Assembly: GCA_024226935.1 (NCBI GenBank)
Contig: JAAELK010000075.1
Coordinates: 1-34,830, forward strand
Reading direction: 5' to 3'
Origin: Desulfobacteraceae bacterium
GTDB lineage: Bacteria; Desulfobacterota; Desulfobacteria; Desulfobacterales; Desulfobacteraceae
DNA length: 34,830 bases
In this document: positions 28,383 through 34,830 of the stretch, piece after piece
Position numbering within the stretch: position 1 is the first letter of the stretch
Layout of the letters: each line of letters opens with the position of its first letter
Program-made: the position numbers and the translations under genes
Notes under the pieces: model-generated
What the model was told of the DNA's origin: nothing
The model's database searches: none
Seen by the model: the letters and a program-made list of their open reading frames with translations, nothing else

Positions 28383-29795
28383 TTACTCTTCCATAAAATT
28401 TTGCATTGTATATGTCTTTGCGGTAAACGCAAAAATAATTCCGGCAATCACCGTTAATAAAGCGAAAAAGATAAAGAAATGACCGCTTCCTTCGGCAAAA
28501 GGATTTAACTTGGCCATGGTTGCCGCAATCATGTTTCCAAAAAATACTGTTAAAAGCCACATGCTCATGATAGTTGACTTCATGGACTTAGGTGCCTGGG
28601 TATAGGCAAATTCTAAACCTGTGATTGAAATCAAAATTTCGGCCATTGTGATTATGAGATAGGGAAAAAACTGCCAGAGAACATTAAGTTTGATTCCGTC
28701 GCTTAAAAAATACTGGATAATACCAATCAGCACAAAAGAAAAAGCGGCTAAAAACATGCCAACTCCCATTTTCCTTAAAGGAGTCACATTATAACCCATT
28801 TTTTCCAGTCCGGGGTAGATTCCCTTGGCAAAAATAGGAATCAGGCACATCACCATAATGGGGTTTAATGCAGCCATTTGAGAGGGAAGCAGGTCTATTC
28901 CCATAAAATGAAGATTCATATCCCTGGCTTGAATAACCCAGGTAGAACCATGCTGTTCAAACAGGGACCAAAATAGCATTATCATGGCAAATACCCGCCC
29001 AATTCCAAGGACAGCCCGGGCTCCATCAATATCATTTTGTGAATGGTCTTTTAAGGCTCCTTCCCAGAAAGTGATTCCATTACCGCGATTTTTAAACCCG
29101 GAAACCAGTACTGGCAAAAAACCGTGGGCATCTTTTTTCGTGGGGGGAACATGAACATATTGTTTTCTTCCCAGCCAGAATATGAGGGTTGCAATCCCCA
29201 TTAAAATTCCTGGAATACCAAATGCAACACTCGGGCCAAATTTAGGCAGGGTCCATGGGGTAATAAGGGTGGCAAAAAAAGAACCAAAATTGATTATCCA
29301 GTAAAAAAGATTAAAGATTTGGCGCAGACCGTCTTCTTGTCCCTTTTTAAATTGATCCCCAACAAATGCGGATACACAGGGCTTGATTCCTCCGGAACCC
29401 AGGGCAATTAGTCCCAGGCCCCAGTATAGCCCCAATTTACTTTCAAAGAGAGCAAGGACCAGGTGTCCTAGACAATAAACAAGGGAAAGGGAGATAATAG
29501 TTTTATATTTGCCTAAAAGTCTATCGGAGATAAAGGCCCCTAGGAGAGGAAGCAGATAACATCCTCCCGCAAATATGTGGTAGGTCCAGGTGGCATCGGC
29601 CTTGGACATGGTCAGGTATTGAATCATAAAAACAGTAAGGATTGAACGCATACCGTAATAACTGTATCGTTCTGCTCCTTCATTTCCTATGATAAAGGGG
29701 ATCTGGGGTGGAAATCTTCTTCCTTTAGCTCCTTCATTTTGTGTGGTAAAAGGTATTCGATATGGGAATCTCTTTCTTTTGATTGCCGTTGTCAT
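28383..29795 (-). CDS. POT-family proton-dependent oligopeptide transporter
   Basis: The 470-residue integral membrane protein imports di/tripeptides with protons. The signature NEGAERYSYYGMR fits the POT E-x-x-E-R-[FY]-x-Y-Y-G motif, and a second family signature, GSGGIKPCVSAF, lies in the segment after the first four helices. It has about 12-14 hydrophobic segments. The start is ATG 29795 (MTTAIKRKRFP), chosen for AAAGGAA 8 nt upstream; a longer frame to 29903 has no ribosome site. The N-terminus is unusual: RFPYRIPFTTQNEGAKG is followed by RFPPQIPFIIGNEGAER, a duplication with an 18-residue period that adds a degenerate copy before the normal first motif. Confidence 0.9.
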   Translation of the reverse strand: MTTAIKRKRFPYRIPFTTQNEGAKGRRFPPQIPFIIGNEGAERYSYYGMRSILTVFMIQYLTMSKADATWTYHIFAGGCYLLPLLGAFISDRLLGKYKTIISLSLVYCLGHLVLALFESKLGLYWGLGLIALGSGGIKPCVSAFVGDQFKKGQEDGLRQIFNLFYWIINFGSFFATLITPWTLPKFGPSVAFGIPGILMGIATLIFWLGRKQYVHVPPTKKDAHGFLPVLVSGFKNRGNGITFWEGALKDHSQNDIDGARAVLGIGRVFAMIMLFWSLFEQHGSTWVIQARDMNLHFMGIDLLPSQMAALNPIMVMCLIPIFAKGIYPGLEKMGYNVTPLRKMGVGMFLAAFSFVLIGIIQYFLSDGIKLNVLWQFFPYLIITMAEILISITGLEFAYTQAPKSMKSTIMSMWLLTVFFGNMIAATMAKLNPFAEGSGHFFIFFALLTVIAGIIFAFTAKTYTMQNFMEE

Positions 29796-30111
29796 AATCG
29801 TTGTTCCTTTCTGCATAAATAAAGTGTTCGTTTTTAATAAACCTAACCCTAAACCTAATTTGCAAATCAATACGCAGTTTGCGTTAATTGCAGGACGCAG
29901 CATACATAAGTTTACCCAATAAATAAAGAAATAAGAATTAAGGTTAGATATTGTTTATGAAATCAGCATTTTATTATAAATATTTAGTAGATATTGATAA
30001 CTTTTCATATGAGTTGAAATTTATTTTGGATAGTAGTAGTTTATATTACTATCCAAAAATTGACGGTACGCAAATAATTGATTGAAAATATTAAAAATTT
30101 GGATTGCAAAA
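29796..30111. other. Divergent intergenic region
   Basis: About 315 bp between the divergent POT gene and the membrane-protein gene. It holds a perfect 12-bp inverted repeat at 30024-30058 (listed separately). No confident -35/-10 pair was identified. A short CCTAA-like run near 29841-29865 is chance. Confidence 0.4.
30024..30058. promoter_or_regulatory. 12-bp-arm inverted repeat in the divergent region
   Basis: TTTTGGATAGTA and TACTATCCAAAA are perfect complements with an 11-nt spacer that can pair further at its edges. It lies 53 bp before the downstream ATG (30112). It could be an operator for the divergent genes or a leader hairpin. Confidence 0.5.
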
Positions 30112-30882
30112 ATGGAATATACCACCCATCGTGAGATTCGGGAAAAATTGCTCAATAAATTGATTTTTATTTTGGGCATTTCCACAATCCCTGCACTTTG
30201 TGTTTCCCTGTTACGATTTTTTTACGTTGGCTGGAAACCGGTATTTACTGTGCATATAAGTATTGTAGTCATTTTTATTTTGTTTGCCGTTTACAGGGAA
30301 TCATTATCCTATCACATCAAGGTAGCAATTATTATTGCTGTTTTTTTCATTCTTGGTATATTTTCGGCTTTAAACCTGGGAATTACAGCTTATCTAATAG
30401 CATTTCTAATGCTCTCTGTTTTTTTCGGAATAATTTTCTGGGGAAAAAAACCTACTTTGTTTATTTATTTTGGAGGAGGAGCAGTAATTTTAATAATTGG
30501 ATTTTTAACAGTAACAGGGAGAATTTCCCCGGATATAAATATTGAAAATTATACAAAATTCTTCTTTTCATGGATAACAACTTTTGTAGTTTTCTCTCTT
30601 ATAACAGCTTTATCGATATTTGTTGTCGGTGAAATAGGTTATTTGCTTTCCAATAAAATATTTGAATTGGAAAAAGCAAATAATAAACTTCAAATAGCCC
30701 ATGATGAAATTAAGACATTGAGCGGCTTGCTTCTCATATGCTCACATTGTAAAAAAATTCGAGATGACAGCGGTTATTGGAATCAAATTGAGGATTATAT
30801 TTCTAAACATTCCGAGGCGAAATTCAGCCATGGTATTTGCCAAAAATGTGTTAAAAAATATTACCCTGACTTTGATATATAA
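30112..30882 (+). CDS. Multi-pass membrane protein with C-terminal CxxC zinc-ribbon-like module
   Basis: The 256-residue protein has about six membrane segments (roughly 20-40, 48-62, 70-86, 90-110, 120-135 and 150-175), then a short coiled coil (185-205). The C-terminal module has ICSHC (C210, C213), KKIRDD, GYWNQIEDYI, HGIC (C243) and C246. This module commonly ends PAS, GAF or receiver proteins in deltaproteobacteria and looks like a metal-binding ribbon. Here it is attached to a membrane domain instead, suggesting a sensor whose ligand site is in the membrane. There is no kinase or cyclase domain. The start is uncertain: ATG 30112 has no clear ribosome site, and a TTG at 30082 would extend it by 10 residues. 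Confidence 0.75.
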   Translation: MEYTTHREIREKLLNKLIFILGISTIPALCVSLLRFFYVGWKPVFTVHISIVVIFILFAVYRESLSYHIKVAIIIAVFFILGIFSALNLGITAYLIAFLMLSVFFGIIFWGKKPTLFIYFGGGAVILIIGFLTVTGRISPDINIENYTKFFFSWITTFVVFSLITALSIFVVGEIGYLLSNKIFELEKANNKLQIAHDEIKTLSGLLLICSHCKKIRDDSGYWNQIEDYISKHSEAKFSHGICQKCVKKYYPDFDI

Positions 30883-30959
30883 GTAATTAAATTTGACCTG
30901 TTTTTAATATGGAGTGTGAGATCAGCCCGGTATTCAAACATTTTTCTTGACAGGCCAGT

Positions 30960-30972
30960 CCTATCTGATAGG
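30960..30972. promoter_or_regulatory. Short palindrome upstream of the phospholipase gene
   Basis: CCTATC-T-GATAGG is a perfect 6-bp dyad next to TTGACA (30947-30952). No -10 at normal spacing is seen, so promoter assignment is weak; it may be an operator. Confidence 0.3.
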
Positions 30973-31054
30973 TGTTGAGTGTCCTCTGAATCTGTTATCG
31001 GTTTTATAAAATTTTGATTTTAACCTTAGTTCTTTTTCCTGGAGTTTTTTTTAC

Positions 31055-32260
31055 ATGGATCGAAAATGCGGCTTTAATGTACTCAATAGTTTTTGTATGA
31101 TATTGTTTTTAGTGGTTGTATTGCTCTGGCAACCTGTCCATGCCGGGCAGTCCACCCTTTATATTGTTCCCCCCCAGGGAGAGGTGGTGGCTGGAAAAGA
31201 GACCCGCTTCAACCTTTTTGTTTATAATCCCGGGGGCAAAGAGATTGTTAGCAATTCCTACGGAAGAATCATGGTGACTTTGACTACTCCTAACAATATT
31301 CGTGTGGTTGAAGCTGTTCCTGTGGATGTCTCGGCTGATCTATCCATGAAGATACCGGCCCGGGGGTATATGAAACGAGAATATTCTATTTTACTACCTG
31401 AACGTATGGTCGGTAATATCAAAATGTCGTTGGATGGCTTTCAATCCGCCAGTGTCCTGTTTTCTGCAGCTCCCATGCCGTTGGATGAACAGACAACCCA
31501 GATTTCCCTTGGTGAAAAAACAGATATATTCCAGCCCTTTATTAAAAATCTGGCTCCCTATGAACCCATGTACTTTTTATTGGGTGTTGATCCGGGAACA
31601 GAAAAGAGCAAATTCCAGATCAGTTTTAAATATAAACTCTTTAATGCTCCACTGGAGAGCCAGAAAGTCAATAACTTCATGGATGGCTTCAACCTGGCCT
31701 ATACCCAGACTTCCTATTGGGATTTGAACTCAGATTCCAAGCCCTTTGATGATACCAGCTATAAACCGGAAATTTTTTATCTGATTCCGAAAATAGATCT
31801 TGAAATACCATGGATAAGGGCTTTCGGGGTTCAGGTCGGATTCCAGCACGAATCCAACGGCAAAGATGATGATGTTTCCAGAAGTACAAATTTTGCCTAT
31901 ATCGAACCGACCATGGCTTTTTATTTGACCGGTAATTATTTTCTGGCCGTCTCCCCCCGGATATGGGCCTATGTGGGCAATGACAACGCTACCAATGGGG
32001 ATCTGGATAAGTACCGGGGATATTTCAATTTCCAGGCAAAAGTTGGAAATCCAGAGGGTTTTGTTCTGGATACCAACACCCGTTGGGCGGAAAAAGGCCC
32101 CAGTTTCCAGGCAGACCTGAGCTACCCTTTGACCTCCTTTTTTAAGAACAAACTAAATTTGTATCTCCACCTCCAATATTTTAATGGCTATGGGGAACAG
32201 CTGGCTGAGTACCAGAAAAAAGAAGAGATTCTCAGGCTTGGGTTTTCCCTTATCCGTTAG
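31055..32260 (+). CDS. pldA: Outer-membrane phospholipase A (OMPLA/PldA family) with N-terminal extra domain
   Basis: The 401-residue exported protein has a signal peptide (about 1-30, ending PVHA). Residues 31-140 form an extra beta-rich domain that resembles the first domain of pilus chaperones or Ig folds (VPPQGEVVAGKETRFNLFVYN). The beta-barrel follows, with the catalytic motif HESNGK (265-270): H265, S267 and N279 have the spacing of the H-S-N triad of E. coli OMPLA (142/144/156). The conserved RSTNFAY (276-282) and YFNGYGE near the C-terminus are also present, and the last residue pattern fits an outer-membrane insertion signal. E. coli PldA is about 289 residues, so the N-terminal domain is an addition. 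GGAG precedes the ATG. It forms a short exported-protein block with the next two genes. Confidence 0.9.
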   Translation: MDRKCGFNVLNSFCMILFLVVVLLWQPVHAGQSTLYIVPPQGEVVAGKETRFNLFVYNPGGKEIVSNSYGRIMVTLTTPNNIRVVEAVPVDVSADLSMKIPARGYMKREYSILLPERMVGNIKMSLDGFQSASVLFSAAPMPLDEQTTQISLGEKTDIFQPFIKNLAPYEPMYFLLGVDPGTEKSKFQISFKYKLFNAPLESQKVNNFMDGFNLAYTQTSYWDLNSDSKPFDDTSYKPEIFYLIPKIDLEIPWIRAFGVQVGFQHESNGKDDDVSRSTNFAYIEPTMAFYLTGNYFLAVSPRIWAYVGNDNATNGDLDKYRGYFNFQAKVGNPEGFVLDTNTRWAEKGPSFQADLSYPLTSFFKNKLNLYLHLQYFNGYGEQLAEYQKKEEILRLGFSLIR

Positions 32261-32316
32261 CTGGAAATATAAAAAAACAAGCACGATAATAAAAATATAA
32301 TGAAGGGAGAAACCAC

Positions 32317-33360
32317 ATGACAAAAAAGACAAAATTTTTATCACTGCCTTTTTGCCTGGCATTGATACTCCTGCTTACTCCTTTATCGGCCCTTGCCTTG
32401 AATCCCATTCCGAAGGACTCAGGTTTTAGTGGATTTGTGAAACTGGGGGGTGGTGTACTCCATTATAAGGGTAATATGGTAGCTGGAAATGATTTCGTAG
32501 ATGTCTCCAATGACACCATCGCTTCCGTGACCGCCAGCCCCGACGATGAGACAAAAGGTTCTCCCTTCTTTGACGGCGAGATAGGTTATACTTTTGCGTC
32601 CACCCGGACCCAAATAATTCTGGGGTCCCATCTGGACGATATTGCCAGGTTGGAGAACGCCCAGCAACTGGCAGTAAAACAGGAATTGCCAGATAAGAGT
32701 TTGATCTCTTTGGGTGTTTTGTTCACCGGCGTTCCCACGGAGGTATGGAAAGATCCTTACCTGACCAATACCCCCAGACAGAGTACAGACCGGGATTCTG
32801 CGGGGCTCAAATTTGCCTTTGATGATATTCTGGGTACCAATTTTGAATTTATTTATAGCTATCGTCATATTGAAATTGATGATGAACAGAGCGGGAACTC
32901 TCTTGCTCTGAGTTCTGCCCAGAAAGATCTTTTAAAGCGGGATGGAGACAACAACAAGATTTCCCTGCTTTATCGGTTTAATATTGACAAGCGCCATATC
33001 CTTGAACCCGGGGTTTCCTATCTCGACCAGGATCGGGACGGGGATGCCATGTCCAATGATGGATATGAATTCCAGCTCACCTACTTGTATTTTGGTAACC
33101 CCATTAGTTTTGTTGCGACGGGAATGGTGGGTCAGGCTGATTATGACAAAGAAAACCCCATTTATGGTCAGACCATGGACGTTGACAGTTACCTTCTGGG
33201 TTTCCAGGTCTTTTACAAAGAGCCCTTTGGATGGAAACCCTTTGACAAAGCTAAATTTTCTGTCTACTGCGGCCTTGCCTATTATAATGAGGACGCCAAT
33301 ATCAATTTTTACGATACTAGAGTGATCAAGGCGGACCTGGGAGTTTTCTTTAAGTTCTGA
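32317..33360 (+). CDS. DUF2860 outer-membrane beta-barrel protein
   Basis: The 347-residue protein has a signal peptide (about 1-26, ALA) and a mature start LNPIPKDSGFSGFVKLGGG that is typical of DUF2860. Other conserved stretches are GEIGYTFASTRTQ, QELPDKSLISLGV, EVWKDPYL, DDEQSGN, DRDGDAMSNDGYE and the C-terminal aromatic F-F-K-F, which fits an outer-membrane barrel end. The family is of unknown function. It starts 56 nt after the phospholipase stop with GGGAG upstream of the ATG, so the two are probably cotranscribed and act at the same membrane. Confidence 0.85.
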   Translation: MTKKTKFLSLPFCLALILLLTPLSALALNPIPKDSGFSGFVKLGGGVLHYKGNMVAGNDFVDVSNDTIASVTASPDDETKGSPFFDGEIGYTFASTRTQIILGSHLDDIARLENAQQLAVKQELPDKSLISLGVLFTGVPTEVWKDPYLTNTPRQSTDRDSAGLKFAFDDILGTNFEFIYSYRHIEIDDEQSGNSLALSSAQKDLLKRDGDNNKISLLYRFNIDKRHILEPGVSYLDQDRDGDAMSNDGYEFQLTYLYFGNPISFVATGMVGQADYDKENPIYGQTMDVDSYLLGFQVFYKEPFGWKPFDKAKFSVYCGLAYYNEDANINFYDTRVIKADLGVFFKF

Positions 33361-33409
33361 TTTGTTACATTTTTCGTAAACTGTGTGCCTCATCTTATAA
33401 GGTTTAATC

Positions 33410-34582
33410 ATGATAAATGCAAAAACTCTTTTCCTTATGGTTTTTCTTGTTTTTTGTGTTCCGGCAATTGCAGTATATGCCCAAAACAGTTCTGATGCGT
33501 GGCCTGCCGACCTTAAGCAGGAAATCCAAACAGCCGCAATAGCTATCGCTGATAATTGGGTGGATGATCGAAACCCTGAAAATCAGGATTGGGCCTGGGG
33601 AGAAGGTGTATTGTCTTATGGTTTGATTCGTACAGCTCTATGGAGTAATAATGACTCCTATTATAATTTTGTTGAGGATTATATCCTCTATCATCAAAAT
33701 AATAATGCAACCATCCAATGGAGTGACCATACAACTCCTGCCATCGCTGGATTTTACATAAGTTCTCATTTCGATGGGGATCAAAAAATATTTCCCATCA
33801 CAAAGAGAGTGATCGATTATATAATGAATGCTCCACGGACAGGTCCACAGGGCCTTTTAATCCATCTAGGACATTATGCTGATGATTGGAAATATGGCTT
33901 ACTGAACCTGCCCGATGCATGGATCGATTCGCTTTTTCATATAACTCCTTCACTGGTTATGTACAGCAGGTTAACCGGAAATAACGAATACATTAATGAA
34001 GCAGCAACTCAAATTAAAAAATTTATTCAAAATTTGCAGGACCCCCAAACCCATCTGTTTGCCCACGCATATTATGATTATCCTGACAATAAGGTTGTTC
34101 CGGCTTTTTCAAATAATGAATTCTGGGCAAGGGGAAACAGCTGGGTACTGGCCGCTTTGGTCGAATTGTTAGCGCAACTTCCCATGACACACCCTGAATA
34201 CTTTTTTTTAGAAAACACGGCAATTGATCTGGAACAGGCCCTTAGAGAGCATCAAGGAGATGATGGTCGTTTTCATACATTGGTGACCAAATCAAATTCA
34301 TATTACGAAACCGCAGGAACCGCATTGATTCTATATGCAATGGCCTATGGGCACGAACTCGGATTATTCGGTCAGGAAACCAGAGCAGCTGTCCTGAAAG
34401 GGGCCAGGGGGTTATTGGATAATACGCTGGACTGGCATCATGACAACACCCAGGCCAATGTAACCAATACCAGTATCGGCACCAATCCAACTCCTGGTTT
34501 ATACAGATTTGTTCCCCGTGGTTCCCAGATTAATTATGGTGTGGGTGCATGGCTCATGTTTGCTTCGATCCTGGCAGACTGA
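33410..34582 (+). CDS. Exported GH105/GH88-like glycosidase (unsaturated rhamnogalacturonyl hydrolase type)
   Basis: The 390-residue protein has a signal peptide (about 1-24, VYA-QN) and the (alpha/alpha)6-barrel signatures of GH105: WAWGEGVLSYGL (61-72), a catalytic-type Asp in AWIDSLF (D173), the substrate-cleft H219 and Y221-Y222, and WARGNSW (239-245). These fit hydrolases that act on unsaturated uronate-rhamnose disaccharides from pectin or related glycans. It differs from YteR-like proteins in carrying a DSLFH segment in place of D-x-L-F-M, so substrate range may differ. It has AAGG 8 nt upstream. It is the last gene of the exported block. An outlier for a sulfate-reducer-like genome, it could come from transfer. 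Confidence 0.83.
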   Translation: MINAKTLFLMVFLVFCVPAIAVYAQNSSDAWPADLKQEIQTAAIAIADNWVDDRNPENQDWAWGEGVLSYGLIRTALWSNNDSYYNFVEDYILYHQNNNATIQWSDHTTPAIAGFYISSHFDGDQKIFPITKRVIDYIMNAPRTGPQGLLIHLGHYADDWKYGLLNLPDAWIDSLFHITPSLVMYSRLTGNNEYINEAATQIKKFIQNLQDPQTHLFAHAYYDYPDNKVVPAFSNNEFWARGNSWVLAALVELLAQLPMTHPEYFFLENTAIDLEQALREHQGDDGRFHTLVTKSNSYYETAGTALILYAMAYGHELGLFGQETRAAVLKGARGLLDNTLDWHHDNTQANVTNTSIGTNPTPGLYRFVPRGSQINYGVGAWLMFASILAD

Positions 34583-34830
34583 TAAAATCATAACCCATTT
34601 TAATACCATCCACCACGCTGGTAACATTTTATGGACGTGGAGATATGTTTTAATCTTTAAACATTTGTAATCGTTGAGAGGATTTTATGAAAAAGGTAAA
34701 TATTCGGGTTAGTAAAGTTTTTATCAAATTTTTAAAAATAGTTCGGGACACGAGTAAAATGATTTGATATTAAAAGAAGTATGAATGTTTCTTTTTACCA
34801 ACAATTACCGCTACAACCCTTGAGAATCAA
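34583..34830. other. Window end, mostly non-coding
   Basis: No clear gene is seen before 34687. A 26-codon frame (34687-34767) has an AGAGGA ribosome site, and another ATG at 34781 opens a frame that runs off the window (M-N-V-S-F-Y-Q-Q). Neither is recognised. A short CCACG/CGTGG repeat at about 34611-34640 is noted only. Confidence 0.3.
34687..34767 (+). CDS. Possible 26-residue small protein
   Basis: ATG at 34687 with AGAGGA 6 nt upstream opens a short basic frame beginning MKKVNIRVSKVF, ending at TGA 34765. It could be a true small protein or chance; no family is recognised. Confidence 0.2.
   Translation: MKKVNIRVSKVFIKFLKIVRDTSKMI

Noticed and set aside
29841-29866. Telomere-like run of CCTAAA/CCTAAC units
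   Set aside because: Only three imperfect units lie in a leader region; chance AT-rich repetition is sufficient.
1-34830. CRISPR arrays, tRNA or rRNA genes, complete insertion sequences
   Set aside because: No regularly spaced repeats, tRNA-like cloverleaf patterns, rRNA motifs or full transposase genes were seen when reading both strands by eye; small or divergent RNA genes could be missed.

Overview
The window looks like chromosomal DNA from an anaerobic, sulfate-reducer-like member of the Desulfobacterota, probably Desulfobacteraceae (Desulfobacter/Desulfobacula-like). This is inferred from gene content: paired ferredoxin-containing Mrp ATPases with NifX/orange-protein-like genes under a sigma-54 activator, a heme-c type sensor kinase, PAS domains carrying a cysteine cluster, and the C-terminal CxxC...GYWNQIE...GIC module. 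No rRNA, tRNA, CRISPR array, complete insertion sequence or prophage was recognised.

Layout. 0.1-3.2 kb (minus strand): a CHASE4 hybrid histidine kinase whose receiver domain ends early, and a CsgG/TolB-like lipoprotein with a good sigma-70 promoter and a terminator. 3.2-7.1 kb: a loosely packed, visibly AT-rich stretch with an alpha/beta hydrolase, a SAM methyltransferase and an orphan internally repeated protein. It also holds several strong palindromes and a pair of about 100-bp non-coding repeats, which suggests an acquired segment.

7.1-12.4 kb: a PAS/sigma-54 activator followed by a textbook -24/-12 promoter, then a small Gly-rich protein, a degenerate receiver protein, two Mrp-type ATPases each with two 4Fe-4S motifs, and two NifX-like proteins. 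The run ends in a strong terminator. A third NifX-like gene follows with its own sigma-54-like promoter. This closely resembles the orange-protein (orp) system of Desulfovibrio. 12.6-19.4 kb: a same-strand signalling run with a heme-c sensor kinase, a receiver-first kinase, an orphan protein, a tandem universal stress protein, a single-domain receiver with an apparently non-canonical start, and a receiver-PAS-kinase. The sigma-54 activator and two of the kinases share a cysteine-bearing PAS motif, so the 7-19 kb region may form one redox-responsive circuit (inference).

19.5-23.4 kb: a glyoxalase II-like enzyme, then a polyamine block: a tandem AdoMet decarboxylase-like protein with two complete Ser/His/Cys sets, spermidine synthase, a GNAT acetyltransferase and a DUF2156 protein. 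A long hairpin lies between the decarboxylase and synthase genes. 23.5-30.9 kb: a DUF3124 exported protein (convergent), an MFS exporter, a SNF2 helicase, a POT peptide transporter with a short tandem duplication at its N-terminus, and a membrane protein ending in the CxxC module. 31.0-34.6 kb: three exported proteins: an outer-membrane phospholipase A with an extra N-terminal domain, a DUF2860 outer-membrane protein and a GH105-type glycosidase.

The best candidates for new biology are the orp-like cluster joined to the Cys-PAS/heme signalling run with its orphan 178-aa protein, and the double AdoMet decarboxylase.
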